Assembly (NCBI GenBank): GCA_016464795.1
Contig: JAEKNN010000058.1
Span: 64,966 to 110,459 of the forward strand
Length of the DNA: 45,494 nt
Source: Candidatus Amunia macphersoniae
Lineage (GTDB): Bacteria > Chloroflexota > Dormibacteria > Aeolococcales > Aeolococcaceae
Reading direction: 5' to 3'
A program made the translations under genes and the position numbers. The notes under the pieces were generated by a model. That model saw nothing but the letters and a program-made list of their open reading frames with translations, had not been told where the DNA came from and did not search any database. This document shows positions 15,848-24,534 of this stretch, piece by piece. Each line of letters opens with the position of its first letter. The first letter of the stretch is position 1.

Positions 15848-17115
15848 GTGCGCGGGTCCTGCGCCGCCGCCAACAGCTCCGCCGATACCGCGTCGAGCAC
15901 GCGGTCGGAGGTGGTGACCTGTTGCTGGCGGGTGCGCAGGTTGCGCAACACCAGGCCCTCGTCCATACCGACGAGCAACGCCAGCGTGGCGTCCGAGCGA
16001 CCGGCATCACGCAACTTCCTGTCGAGGCGCCGGTCGCTGACGTCGCTGACCACCGAGGTCCGGTCGCGCAGTTGTCGGGCGAGCGTGCGGGCTGTCGCTG
16101 CTGATTCCTCGCCGACTGTGCAGATCACCACCTGCGCAGGCGGTCCTGCGCGCGGAGCGATCCCCTGGTCGACAGCCACCGTCAACAGCCGCTCGACGCC
16201 GAGCGCATGTCCCACACCAGGGGTCGGCGCGAACCCCAGCTGCTCGGCGAGGCCGTCGTAGCGGCCGCCCCCGCCGAGCGCGTTCTGGGCGCCGGCCAGC
16301 GAGGTGTGCCAGAACTCGAATGCGGTGTGTGCGTAGTAGTCGAGCCCGCGCACCAGCCGCTGGTTGTGGGTGAAGGGGATCTCCGCATCGCCGAGGTGCC
16401 CTGTCACTGCGGCGAAATGCTCGCGGCTGGGCGCGCTGAGGTGGTCGCCGAGCAGGGGCGCGTTCTCGACGTGGTGCGCGTCCTTCTTGCAATCGAGAAG
16501 CCGTAGCGGGTTCACGTCGAGGCGGCGGCGGCAGTCCTCGCACAGCGAGTCGCGCAGAGGCGTGTAGTACGCCAGCAGCGACTGTCGGTAGCCAAGCCGG
16601 TCGTCCTTGTCGCCGAGCGTGTTGAGCTGGAGGCTGACACCGTCGATCCCGAGGTCGGCGATGAACCGCCACGCCACCTCGATGACCTCAGCGTCACAGC
16701 CGGGATCGCGCTCGCCGATCACCTCGACGCCCACCTGAGCGTGTTGGCGCAGCCGCCCAGCCTGGGGACGGTCATACCTGAACATCGGCATCGCGTAATG
16801 CACGCGCACCGGGCGCCAGCGCTGGTCGAGGTGGGCGCCGAGCACCGCCCTGACCACCGGCGCGGTCCCTTCTGGGCGCAGCGTCACCGAACGCCCACCC
16901 CGATCGGTGAAGGTGTACATCTCCTTGTCGACGATGTCGGTCCCACTGCCCACACCACGAGCGAACAGCTCGGTGGACTCGAAGATCGGCGTGTCGATCA
17001 GCTGATACCCGAACCGCGCCGCAACCGCCGCGTGCGCCCGGTGCAGCCACTCCCACGCCGGCGCCTCGTCAGGGAGCAGGTCCTTGGTTCCACGTGGCGG
17101 AGCGATCGGCGTCAT
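15844..17115 (-). CDS. hisS: Histidyl-tRNA synthetase
   Basis: This 423-residue class II synthetase charges tRNA-His. It begins with PPRGTKDLLPDE and has LRPEGTAPVVRA, motif 2 MFRYDRPQAGRLRQ, the His-specific RLVRGLDYYAHTAFEF and GGGGRYDGL, then a C-terminal anticodon-binding domain (about 325-420). Two CxxC-like cysteines (CEDC) occur in the insertion domain. It starts ATG at 17115 with a TACACT box ending 9 nt upstream, so the mRNA is probably leaderless. aspS follows with a 4-nt overlap, an order common in Gram-positive-type bacteria. Confidence 0.97.
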   Translation of the reverse strand: MTPIAPPRGTKDLLPDEAPAWEWLHRAHAAVAARFGYQLIDTPIFESTELFARGVGSGTDIVDKEMYTFTDRGGRSVTLRPEGTAPVVRAVLGAHLDQRWRPVRVHYAMPMFRYDRPQAGRLRQHAQVGVEVIGERDPGCDAEVIEVAWRFIADLGIDGVSLQLNTLGDKDDRLGYRQSLLAYYTPLRDSLCEDCRRRLDVNPLRLLDCKKDAHHVENAPLLGDHLSAPSREHFAAVTGHLGDAEIPFTHNQRLVRGLDYYAHTAFEFWHTSLAGAQNALGGGGRYDGLAEQLGFAPTPGVGHALGVERLLTVAVDQGIAPRAGPPAQVVICTVGEESAATARTLARQLRDRTSVVSDVSDRRLDRKLRDAGRSDATLALLVGMDEGLVLRNLRTRQQQVTTSDRVLDAVSAELLAAAQDPRT

Positions 17116-17124
17116 AGCCGCCCG

Positions 17125-17130
17125 AGTGTA
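17125..17130 (-). promoter_or_regulatory. -10 box of hisS-aspS, leaderless type
   Basis: The minus strand reads TACACT, with 9 nt between it and the hisS ATG. A start point 7-9 nt downstream of the box would fall at or next to the ATG. No Shine-Dalgarno sequence lies in that space. Confidence 0.5.
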
Positions 17131-17226
17131 CCGGGGGCGGCGGAAGACATCGCTCCGGGGACGGTGCCTCTTCTAGGACCCGTCGTTGGGGCCCGTCGTC
17201 CATGCCGTCTTGCCGTCGACCTCCCG

Positions 17227-19365
17227 TCAGACGGCTTCCCGGGCAACAGTGTGGACGTCGCGCACCCCCTCCAGCCGCTCGAGCAGCCTGCTCAGCTGGG
17301 TGAGGTTGGCGATCTCGACGATGGTGGAGATCACCGCCGTGCGGTCGTCGTAGACCTGCACGTCAGCGCCGGAGAGATTGATCTTGGATTCGGCGATGAC
17401 CGCCGCGATGTCACGCAGCAGCCCGGTGCGATCCCAGGCCTCGATCTTGATGTTGACCGGGTACACCTGCAGGTTGCCGCGCTCCCACTCCACCTCGACG
17501 ATTCGATCCGGGTCGGCCGCGTTGCGCACATTGGCGCAGTCGTCGCGATGCACGGTGACGCCCTTGCCCCGGGTGATGTAGCCGCGAATACTGTCCCCGG
17601 CCACCGGCTTGCAGCACTGCGCCAGGGTGGTGAGCATGTCGGTCATGCCGTGCACGCGGACGTGCCCGCTGACCGCGGCAGCATGGCTGGTGAGGGGGAT
17701 CCCCAGCACCGTCGCCTCACTGGCCTCGGGCGACTCGCGGTCGCTGAACCGGAGCACGACGCCACGGGCGCTGACATCACCGTAGCCGACGGCGGCGAGG
17801 AAGTCGTCGATCGTCGTGAACTTGAAATCCTCGGCAAGCTCGAGCAGGCGATCCTCCTTGAGGGAGCTCAGCGCGTGCTGCCGGAGCCGGCGGAACTCCT
17901 TGTCCAGCTGCTCGCGGCCCTTCTGGACGTTCTCCTCGCGGCGTTCCTTCTTGAACCAGCTGCGGATCTTCTCGCGGGCGCTGCTGGTCTTGACGAAGTT
18001 CAACCAGTCGCGGCTCGGCGCATGGGCGCCCTTGGTGGTGAGCACGTCGACGATGTCGCCGTTCTGGAGACGGTAGTCCAGGGGCACCATGCGGCTGTTG
18101 ACCTTGGCTCCGATGCAGTGATGGCCGACGTCGGTGTGGATGCGGTAGGCGAAGTCGACCGGCGTGCTGCCCATCGGCAGCGAGCGCACATCGCCCTTGG
18201 GCGTGAAGACGAAGACCTCGTCCTGGAAGATGTCCACCTTGACGGTGTCGACGAAGGCCTCGGCGTCGAGGACCTCCTTCTGCCAGTCCATCAGCAGGCG
18301 GAGCCAGCCGTAGCGCTCGTCGAACCGGGTCTGCTGCGCACCCTCCTTGTAGTGCCAGTGCGCGGCAATGCCGTACTCGGCGGTGCTGTGCATCTCGTCG
18401 GTGCGAATCTGCACCTCCATCGGCTCGCCGGTGTGCGACACGACAGTGGTGTGCAGCGACTGGTAGCCGTTGCCCTTGGGCATGGCGATGTAGTCCTTGA
18501 AGCGGCCGGGGATCGGCTTCCACAGCGAGTGGACGGTGCCCAGGGCGCCGTAGCAGTCCTTGATGTTCTCCACCAGGATGCGCAGCGCGATCAGGTCGTA
18601 GATCTCATCGAACTCCTTGTGGGAGCGTTCCATCTTGTCGTGGATGCTGAAGATGTGCTTGGGGCGGCCCGAGATCTCAGCGGTGATCCCGAGCCGCTCG
18701 AACTCACGCTCGAGGATCTCGGTGATGTCCCTGATGAAGGTGCCGCGCTCCTGCGCCACCTTGTTGAGCTTGGCGGCGACGGCGTGATAGTTGTCGGGGT
18801 CGAGCTGGGCGAAGGCAAGGTCCTCGAGCTCCCCCTTGATCTGCCAGATCCCCAATCGGTGCGCCAGCGGGGCATAGATATCCAGGGTCTCTCGTGAGAT
18901 GCGCAGCCGCCGTTCCTCGGTGTGGGCGCCGACGGTGCGCATGTTGTGGAGCCGGTCACCGAGCTTGATGAGCACCACCCGGATGTCCTCGGCCATGGCC
19001 ACCAGCATCTTGCGGATGTTCTCGGCCTGCGCCTGCTCACGGGTGTGGACGTGGATCTTGCCGAGCTTGGTGACCCCGTCGACCAGCTTGGCCACGTGGC
19101 CGCCGAACTCCTCGCTGAGCTGCTCGCGGCTGACATCGGTGTCCTCGACGGTGTCGTGCAACAGCGCCGCGACCAGCGTGTCCGCATCCAGCCCGAGGTC
19201 GGCGAGGATCCCGGCAACCGCCAGCGGGTGGGTGACGTACGGCTCCCCGCTGAGTCGCGCCTGCCCGTCGTGGGCACGCACCGCGAGGTCATAGGCGCGC
19301 TGCAGAACCTCGCGTTCCTCCTCGCGAAGGTACGCCGTCTTGGAGAGGAGCTCGTCGATCGCCAT
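17227..19365 (-). CDS. rel: Bifunctional (p)ppGpp synthetase/hydrolase Rel
   Basis: This 712-residue RSH protein makes and degrades the alarmone (p)ppGpp. Its HD hydrolase domain is intact (His46, His70-Asp71 in LLHDTVEDT, Asp137 in KLGDRLHNMR). The synthetase domain (about 230-340) has GRPKHIFSIHDKM and the loop RFKD at 288-291. RxKD is the form found in bifunctional enzymes, while monofunctional RelA has ExDD. A TGS domain and a Cys-containing CC region with TLAQCCKPVAGD follow, then a C-terminal ACT domain. Start codons at 19365 and 19377 are both possible; a TACCAT box sits 10 nt before the former, and conserved sequence begins about there. It lies alone between proS and hisS. Confidence 0.95.
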   Translation of the reverse strand: MAIDELLSKTAYLREEEREVLQRAYDLAVRAHDGQARLSGEPYVTHPLAVAGILADLGLDADTLVAALLHDTVEDTDVSREQLSEEFGGHVAKLVDGVTKLGKIHVHTREQAQAENIRKMLVAMAEDIRVVLIKLGDRLHNMRTVGAHTEERRLRISRETLDIYAPLAHRLGIWQIKGELEDLAFAQLDPDNYHAVAAKLNKVAQERGTFIRDITEILEREFERLGITAEISGRPKHIFSIHDKMERSHKEFDEIYDLIALRILVENIKDCYGALGTVHSLWKPIPGRFKDYIAMPKGNGYQSLHTTVVSHTGEPMEVQIRTDEMHSTAEYGIAAHWHYKEGAQQTRFDERYGWLRLLMDWQKEVLDAEAFVDTVKVDIFQDEVFVFTPKGDVRSLPMGSTPVDFAYRIHTDVGHHCIGAKVNSRMVPLDYRLQNGDIVDVLTTKGAHAPSRDWLNFVKTSSAREKIRSWFKKERREENVQKGREQLDKEFRRLRQHALSSLKEDRLLELAEDFKFTTIDDFLAAVGYGDVSARGVVLRFSDRESPEASEATVLGIPLTSHAAAVSGHVRVHGMTDMLTTLAQCCKPVAGDSIRGYITRGKGVTVHRDDCANVRNAADPDRIVEVEWERGNLQVYPVNIKIEAWDRTGLLRDIAAVIAESKINLSGADVQVYDDRTAVISTIVEIANLTQLSRLLERLEGVRDVHTVAREAV

Positions 19366-19375
19366 CTCCTTGACC

Positions 19376-19381
19376 ATGGTA
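19376..19381 (-). promoter_or_regulatory. Weak candidate -10 box for rel
   Basis: The minus strand reads TACCAT, 10 nt before the ATG at 19365 and overlapping the alternative ATG at 19377. It fits the TANNNT pattern seen at other operon heads in this window, but the position relative to two possible starts leaves it ambiguous. Confidence 0.3.
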
Positions 19382-19459
19382 CCCGCGAACGGGGATTCCA
19401 ATGTGCCGCGAGCTGTCACACCGGCGGCAGCGCAGGCAGCTCGCTGGTCGCGGCGGTGA

Positions 19460-20911
19460 TCAGTAGGCTCGAGCCATCAGGGCCACGAACTCCGCGGGCT
19501 CCCGGCAGGCCACGCAGGGCGCGCCGTCGGAGCTGCGGTCCGAGCGGAGATTGCGAATGGTGAGGGCATGCACTGATGCCTTGACCGCCTGCTCGCATTC
19601 CGCCCGGTTGCAGAAGGGCCCGCTGGCAAACACAGGCTGCTCGGTGAATGCCGCGACCAGGTCGTCGAGCGTCTGCACGTCGACACTTCGCTGGTCGAGC
19701 AGCCCCTGCGCCCGCGCGCGCATGGCCAGCTGGACCTCGTCGAGCAACGACTGCAGCCGCGCCCCGAGACCCTCAAGCGGCACCACCGTCTGCTCGCCGT
19801 CGAATCGACGTACCAGGGTCACGTTGCCCTCCACCAGATCCTTGGCGCCGACGGTGATCCGCACGGGCACGCCGCGCAGCTCCCAGTGGGCGAACTTCTC
19901 ACCTGGGCGCATCGCCTCGCGCCTGTCGACGCGCACCCGGACGTCGGCGGGAACCTCGCGTTCGATGCGCGAGCACGCCTCGTCGATGCGGGCAGCCTCA
20001 TCGTCATCGCTGCGCGTGATCGGCACCACCACCACCTGGATCGGCGCCACGCGTGGGGGGATGACCAGGCCGGCCTCATCACCGTGAGCCATGATCAGGC
20101 CGCCGATGATCCTGGTCGACAGCCCCCACGACGTCTGGAAGGGATGCTGGAGGGCGTTGTCACGGTCGCTGTACCTGATGCCGTAGGCGGTTGTGAAGTT
20201 CTGGGCGAGATGGTGCGATGTGCCCGCCTGTAGAGCCCACCCGTCGGACATCATCGCCTCGATGCTCAACGTGTAGCGGGCGCCGGCGAACTTCTCGGAC
20301 TCGGTCTTGCGGCCCTTGATGACGGGCATGGCGAGCCACTCCTCGGCGAGCTCGCGATAGCAGTCGAGCATGGTGTCGACCTCGGCCGCGGCCTCCTCGT
20401 CGGTGGCGTGGAAGGTGTGCCCCTCCTGCCAGAGGAACTCGGCGGTGCGCAGGAACAGTCGGGTGCGCTTCTCCCACCGGGCGACGTTGCACCACTGGTT
20501 GATGAGCACAGGAAGATCACGCCAGGAGTGGATCCAGTCCGCGTACATCGAGCAGATGATGGTCTCGCTGGTGGGCCGGATCGCCAGGCGCTCCTCCAGC
20601 TGCCTGGTGCCGCCCTGGGTCACCCAGAACACCTCAGGTGCGAATCCCTCGACGTGCTCAGCCTCCTTGGCCAGGTAGCTCTCCGGGATCAGCAGCGGGA
20701 AATACATGTTCTCGTGGCCGGTGCGCTTGATCATCGCGTCCAGGGCGTCACGCGTCCGCTCCCAGAGGGCGTAGCCGTAGGGGCGAATCACCATGCAGCC
20801 CTTGACCGGCGCGTAGTCCGCAAGCTCGGCGCGGCGGACCACGTCGACATACCAGCGGTCGAAGTCCTCGCTCTTGGAGGCGATCTGCTTGCCGCTGCGC
20901 GCGCCGGCCAT
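19460..20911 (-). CDS. proS: Prolyl-tRNA synthetase, archaeal/eukaryal type
   Basis: This 483-residue class II synthetase charges tRNA-Pro. It is the short form without the bacterial INS editing domain: the N-terminus SEDFDRWYVDVVRRAELADY, then GCMVIRPYGYALWE, RPTSETIICSMYADWI, RTAEFLWQEGHTFHAT and QTSWGLSTR match the archaeal/eukaryal-type subgroup found in some bacteria. The C-terminal extension has a possible zinc site (FCNRAECE ... CVACREP) and ends in Tyr, a conserved terminal residue of this subgroup. I chose ATG at 20911 because homology starts there and a TATACT box ends 8 nt upstream. It is separate from the opu operon, whose hairpin terminator precedes it. Confidence 0.95.
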   Translation of the reverse strand: MAGARSGKQIASKSEDFDRWYVDVVRRAELADYAPVKGCMVIRPYGYALWERTRDALDAMIKRTGHENMYFPLLIPESYLAKEAEHVEGFAPEVFWVTQGGTRQLEERLAIRPTSETIICSMYADWIHSWRDLPVLINQWCNVARWEKRTRLFLRTAEFLWQEGHTFHATDEEAAAEVDTMLDCYRELAEEWLAMPVIKGRKTESEKFAGARYTLSIEAMMSDGWALQAGTSHHLAQNFTTAYGIRYSDRDNALQHPFQTSWGLSTRIIGGLIMAHGDEAGLVIPPRVAPIQVVVVPITRSDDDEAARIDEACSRIEREVPADVRVRVDRREAMRPGEKFAHWELRGVPVRITVGAKDLVEGNVTLVRRFDGEQTVVPLEGLGARLQSLLDEVQLAMRARAQGLLDQRSVDVQTLDDLVAAFTEQPVFASGPFCNRAECEQAVKASVHALTIRNLRSDRSSDGAPCVACREPAEFVALMARAY

Positions 20912-20919
20912 GGCGGCGG

Positions 20920-20925
20920 AGTATA
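20920..20925 (-). promoter_or_regulatory. -10 box of proS, leaderless type
   Basis: The minus strand reads TATACT, a near-perfect -10 element, separated from the proS ATG by 8 nt of GC-only sequence with no ribosome-binding site. Transcription would begin at or within a base or two of the ATG. Confidence 0.6.
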
Positions 20926-20979
20926 GGCAGCGAACGTCTTCCCGCCGACCGGCGCTCCAAACAATCAGCCGACGATTGC

Positions 20980-21017
20980 GGCGGCGAGGGCGAAGCCACG
21001 GGCTCACCCCCGCCGCC
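20980..21017 (-). terminator. Terminator-like hairpin after the OpuC-like operon
   Basis: Downstream of the binding-protein stop, the minus strand can form a 13-bp stem: GGCGGCGGGGGTG (21017-21005) with CGCCCTCGCCGCC (20992-20980), including two G-U pairs and a 12-nt loop. A second short stem, CAATC/GATTG (20978-20962), follows and ends in TTT. There is no long U-tract, so this is either a weak intrinsic terminator or a stabilising 3' end. Confidence 0.5.
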
Positions 21018-21038
21018 ACTGCGCTGGTGCTCGGGAGG

Positions 21039-22049
21039 CTAGTGCGAGGCCAGGTAGTCGCCGAACTTCGAGAGAGTGTCCCCGAAGGTGGCTGCATCGG
21101 TGGCCTTGATGGCGATCCCGTTGGTGTCGGTGAACTTGGTCTCGGCCGTCCAGCAGAGCCCGTTGGCCGCATCCTTCTGGGCGACGAAGGTGAAGGCCTC
21201 GTCGAGGCCATTGGGGAAGGATCCCGCGGCCAGCCCGAGATAGTCAGTCAACTCCGTACCTGTGTACTGCCAGAGCATGTCGATGGTGCCGCCCTGCAGC
21301 GCCTGGCCCACCGCCTTGTCCTTGGCCTGGAAGGTGTAGTCGACTGTGAAGCCGTGGGCCTCGAGCACCAGCTTGGTCATGGTCGCCAGCAGCTGCTCTT
21401 CGGCGAAGCCCTTGCTGCCGATGCTCACGTGGGCTCCTCCGCCGGAGGATCCGGATGCGGCGGGGCAGCCGCTGCCCGAGCCGTTGGTGCCGCCGCCACC
21501 GCTGAAGCTGGAGGCGAGGAAGCCGTTCTGGGTCAACCATGCCTGGGCCACGTCGGAGACCTTCATGTTCTGGATCTCGACCTGGGCGTTGAGGGAGACC
21601 ATGGTGTTGGTGTCGAGCTTGGCAGCGACCGGGGCCATCAGGTTGGCGATCGCCGGGTACTTCTGCAGCACGGTCTGACGCACCACCAGGCCGACGTTGT
21701 CAGGTGGGAAGAGGTTCTTGTCGTCCTTCAGAACGTACAGCTTGTTGGCCTGGATGCCCGAGTCGGTGGTGAACACCTCTCCGGCCGTGCATTGTCCATT
21801 GCCGATGCTCTTCTCGGCCGTGTTGCCGATGTCGACATAGGTTGGCTTGCTGAACGCGGCGTTGTAGGTCTTGGCGAGCCCGGGCAGACCGTCTGCCCTG
21901 GTCCTGAACTCCGACAGGATGCAGACCTTGATCGACGAGGTGGCCGGCCCACTCCCTCCGTTGCTGTTGCTGGGTGTGCTTCCACCGCCGCAGGCGCTGA
22001 CAGCGCCGGGAACTACCAGCAACATCGCTGCAATTGCTTTCCGGTTCAT
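21039..22049 (-). CDS. OpuC/ProX-like solute-binding lipoprotein, circularly permuted
   Basis: This 336-residue protein should capture glycine betaine, choline or a related osmolyte for the adjacent ABC transporter. It has a signal peptide with lipobox VSAC (Cys20), so it is a lipoprotein. The order of its halves is swapped. Residues 39-178 match the usual C-terminal half (SEFRTRADGLPGLAKTY, FTTDSGIQANKLYVLKDD, FPPDNVGLVVR, VAQAWLTQNGFL). Residues 206-336 match the usual N-terminal half (VSIGSKGFAEEQLL, LQGGTIDMLWQYTGTEL). A Gly/Ser linker (about 179-205) containing GSGCPAASGSSGGG joins them. ATG at 22049 is preceded by GGAGAGGAAG, a good ribosome-binding site, which decides the start over an ATG-like frame upstream. 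It is the last gene of the transporter operon. Confidence 0.9.
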   Translation of the reverse strand: MNRKAIAAMLLVVPGAVSACGGGSTPSNSNGGSGPATSSIKVCILSEFRTRADGLPGLAKTYNAAFSKPTYVDIGNTAEKSIGNGQCTAGEVFTTDSGIQANKLYVLKDDKNLFPPDNVGLVVRQTVLQKYPAIANLMAPVAAKLDTNTMVSLNAQVEIQNMKVSDVAQAWLTQNGFLASSFSGGGGTNGSGSGCPAASGSSGGGAHVSIGSKGFAEEQLLATMTKLVLEAHGFTVDYTFQAKDKAVGQALQGGTIDMLWQYTGTELTDYLGLAAGSFPNGLDEAFTFVAQKDAANGLCWTAETKFTDTNGIAIKATDAATFGDTLSKFGDYLASH

Positions 22050-22065
22050 CGTGACTTCCTCTCCA

Positions 22066-22824
22066 TTACGTGCTGATCCGTCGTGGGACAACGATGCGCT
22101 CCACCAGTGAAAGCGCCCAGTCGGCGAGCAGTGCGAGAGCGGCCACCATGACGGCCCCCACGAAGATGATGCGATTGGAAATGTTGATGCCCGATGCGAT
22201 CACCACGCCGAGGCCGCCGCCGCCAATGAAGCTTCCGAGGGTCGCCGTGCCGATGATCAACACCAGGGAGGTGCGCAGTCCGGCCAGGATCAACGGCGAC
22301 GCCAGTGGCAGCTGCACCCGGATCAATGCCTGAGCGCGGGTCATCCCCATGCCCCGCGCCGCCTCCACAGCCGCCGGATCGACCCCCTGGATGCCCGCCA
22401 CCGTGTTGCGAAGCACCGGCAGGGTTCCGTATGCGACCAGGGCGATGACTGTCGGCTCCACACCGAGGCCGAGGAAGGCATACAGCAGCACCAGGAAGCC
22501 GATGCCGGGCACGGCCTGGCCGAGGTTTGCCAACAGGAAAACAGGGATCCGAACGCGCCTCCCCGCACCCGCGATGGCGACGCCGACCGGGACCCCGATG
22601 GCCGCCACCAGCGCGAACGACAGGCCACTGAGGTAGAGGTGTTCGACCAGCCTGCCGAGCAGGAAGTCCTGGGTGAGGACCTGATCGTCGGCGAGCGAGC
22701 CGCTGATGCTTCGGTAGATCGCGTAGGACACGGCCAGGCCCGCTGCCACAGCGATGGGGACGGCGAAGAGGCGCACCCGCTCGACATCCAGGTGCCGGGT
22801 GCGAGTGCTGACCACCTGGCTCAC
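22066..22824 (-). CDS. OpuC-like ABC transporter permease (second)
   Basis: This 252-residue inner-membrane permease belongs to the OpuCB/OpuCD-type family for compatible solutes. About six hydrophobic segments are visible, with the cytosolic EAA loop VEAARGMGMTRAQALIRVQLP at about 153-173 (only parts quoted; Glu-Ala-Ala then Gly) that docks on the ATPase. It has a short charged N-terminal extension before the first helix. It starts GTG at 22824, overlapping the ATPase stop by 4 nt (GTGA). It pairs with the similar permease at the head of the operon, so the channel is probably a heterodimer. Confidence 0.92.
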   Translation of the reverse strand: MSQVVSTRTRHLDVERVRLFAVPIAVAAGLAVSYAIYRSISGSLADDQVLTQDFLLGRLVEHLYLSGLSFALVAAIGVPVGVAIAGAGRRVRIPVFLLANLGQAVPGIGFLVLLYAFLGLGVEPTVIALVAYGTLPVLRNTVAGIQGVDPAAVEAARGMGMTRAQALIRVQLPLASPLILAGLRTSLVLIIGTATLGSFIGGGGLGVVIASGINISNRIIFVGAVMVAALALLADWALSLVERIVVPRRIST

Positions 22825-23759
22825 TGCGATGCCCGCCGGATGGTGTCTGCGTCCACCACCCCGAGCGTCGTGCCTCCCTCGACCACCAGGACGCGCCCGT
22901 CGCGGGCGCGGAGCACGGCGTCGAGCGCATCTCGGAGGGTGACATCGGCGTCGACCCTCTCGGCAGGGGAACGCTCGCCGTCGAGCCCGGCGAGCTCGAT
23001 GTCGCGAACCTTGATGAGCGAGAGCCGACGCACCATCCGGCCCTCGCCGAGGAAGTCGGCCACGAAGGAGGACGCCGGCCTGGCCAAGAGTTGGGCAGGC
23101 GTCGCGTACTGCTCGAGAGTGCCCCCGCGCGAGAAGAGTGCCACCCTATCTCCGAGCCGGATGGCCTCGTCGATGTCATGGGTGACGAAGACGATGGTCT
23201 TGCGGACCACCTGCTGGAGGCGGAGCAACTCGTTCTGCAGCCGTTCGCGCGCGATCGGGTCGATGGCACCGAAGGGCTCGTCCATCAACAGAATGTTGGG
23301 GTTGACGCCGAGGGCCCGAGCGACACCGACGCGCTGTCGCTCGCCGCCGCTGAGCTCGGCGGGCAGGCGTCTGGCGTAATCGGCCGCGGGCAGCCCGACC
23401 AGGTCGAGGAGCTCGTCGACGCGCGCGGCGATGCGCGGCTTGTCCCAGCCGGCGAGGCGTGGAACTGTGGCCACGTTCTCGGCGACCGTGTAGTGCGGGA
23501 ACAGGCCGACCTGCTGAATGACGTACCCGATGGAGCGGCGCAGCTCGTTGATGTCGACGGAGGCGGTGTCGGTGTCGTCGATGTGGATGGTTCCGGAGGT
23601 GGGTTCGATCAGGCGGCTGATCATCTTCAGAGAGGTCGTCTTGCCACACCCAGACGGACCAACGAACATGACGATCTCGCCGGAGGGGACCTCCAGAGAG
23701 AGCTCGCGAACCGCCTCGGTGCTCCCGTATCGCTTGGTGACTCGATCGAACGTGATCAC
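22821..23759 (-). CDS. OpuC-like ABC transporter ATPase with CBS segment
   Basis: This 312-residue ATPase powers the compatible-solute importer. Walker A GPSGCGKT is at 34-41, signature LSGGE at 136-140, Walker B ILLMDEP at 156-162 and the switch His194 in THD. The C-terminal part (about 240-310) has a single CBS-like unit (VTLRDALDAVLRARDGRVLVV, in two parts of the motif). Characterised OpuCA/OpuAA proteins carry two CBS units that sense ionic strength, so this one is short of one. It starts GTG at 23759, overlapping the upstream permease stop (GTGA). Confidence 0.93.
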   Translation of the reverse strand: MITFDRVTKRYGSTEAVRELSLEVPSGEIVMFVGPSGCGKTTSLKMISRLIEPTSGTIHIDDTDTASVDINELRRSIGYVIQQVGLFPHYTVAENVATVPRLAGWDKPRIAARVDELLDLVGLPAADYARRLPAELSGGERQRVGVARALGVNPNILLMDEPFGAIDPIARERLQNELLRLQQVVRKTIVFVTHDIDEAIRLGDRVALFSRGGTLEQYATPAQLLARPASSFVADFLGEGRMVRRLSLIKVRDIELAGLDGERSPAERVDADVTLRDALDAVLRARDGRVLVVEGGTTLGVVDADTIRRASQ

Positions 23760-24406
23760 GTCGCCGCCACCGCGACTCGTCCCTTGGACAGCCCCCGCTG
23801 GGCGGCCGCGAGCACGACGTCGGCAACGATGCCGATGAGCGCAACCGGAAGGACCCCGGCAAGCACCTGCTCGAGGGTGCCTGTGTCGCGCGTCAGAGCT
23901 GCGAAGATCGGCTGACCCAGGTCGTTGGCGCCCACGGCCGCGCCCACGGTCGCGATGGCGACCACCATCACCGTGGCCTGCCGGAGACCCGCCAGGATCA
24001 CCGGCACTGCCAGCGGCAGCTCGACGCGGGCCAGCACCTGCAGGCTGGTCATGCCCATTCCCCGGGCGGCCTCGGCGACGGCTGCATCGACGGCCACGAT
24101 CCCCTCTCGGGTATTGCGCACGATCGGCAGCAGCGCGTACAGGATGAGGCCGACGATCACCGGGGGGTCGCCAAGACCGACCCAGATCGACAGCAGTCCG
24201 AACAGCGCGAAGCTCGGCACCGTCAGGATGATGCTCGTCAGCGCAAGGATGAAGGCGGCGAAACGGTCGGATCGCGCGGCCACGATGCCGAGCAGCAGGC
24301 CAGCGGCCGCGGCCACCAGGACGCAGATGCCCACGATCTTGAGGTGGTCGAGCACCTGGGGCCTGAGGGTGTCCCAATTGTCGACGATATACCGGAGGGT
24401 GCTCAT
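23756..24406 (-). CDS. OpuC-like ABC transporter permease (first)
   Basis: This 216-residue permease heads the transporter operon. It has five to six membrane helices and the EAA loop AEAARGMGMTSLQVLARVELP, closely resembling the loop of the second permease, which suggests an old duplication. The ATG at 24406 was chosen because conserved sequence (STLRYIVDNWDTLRPQVLDHL) starts there; a longer frame extends upstream as Arg-rich, unconserved sequence. A TATAAA box lies about 70 nt upstream. No clear regulator gene is adjacent. Confidence 0.92.
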   Translation of the reverse strand: MSTLRYIVDNWDTLRPQVLDHLKIVGICVLVAAAAGLLLGIVAARSDRFAAFILALTSIILTVPSFALFGLLSIWVGLGDPPVIVGLILYALLPIVRNTREGIVAVDAAVAEAARGMGMTSLQVLARVELPLAVPVILAGLRQATVMVVAIATVGAAVGANDLGQPIFAALTRDTGTLEQVLAGVLPVALIGIVADVVLAAAQRGLSKGRVAVAAT

Positions 24407-24474
24407 TGAGAGTCGCCCTCGCGGTGTGGCGGCCAGTGCTCTGTCGCGGGAGCCCGCCTGCACCCGCACTGCCG

Positions 24475-24480
24475 TTTATA
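24475..24480 (-). promoter_or_regulatory. Candidate -10 box of the OpuC-like operon
   Basis: The minus strand reads TATAAA between ispG and the first permease gene. A start point about 7 nt downstream would give a leader of about 60 nt, which contains a weak GAGG. It lacks a recognisable -35 and does not match the sigma-B pattern found near the sigma gene. Confidence 0.4.
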
Positions 24481-24534
24481 GAGCATTGAGGGATCAGATG
24501 CACCGCTGCCCGGCGGGGCCGGCCTCGAGGGCGG

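Noticed and set aside
14057..16261. A plus-strand open frame of over 700 codons opposite aspS-hisS, and similar long frames opposite alaS and rel
   Set aside because: They mirror real genes in GC-rich codons, are His/Arg/Ala/Gly/Val-rich, and show no family motifs. The minus-strand genes are unambiguous.
21853..22049. Possibility that the binding-protein gene is two genes or a frameshifted pseudogene
   Set aside because: A single uninterrupted frame covers both halves with a proper linker and one signal peptide, so a permuted intact gene is the simpler reading.
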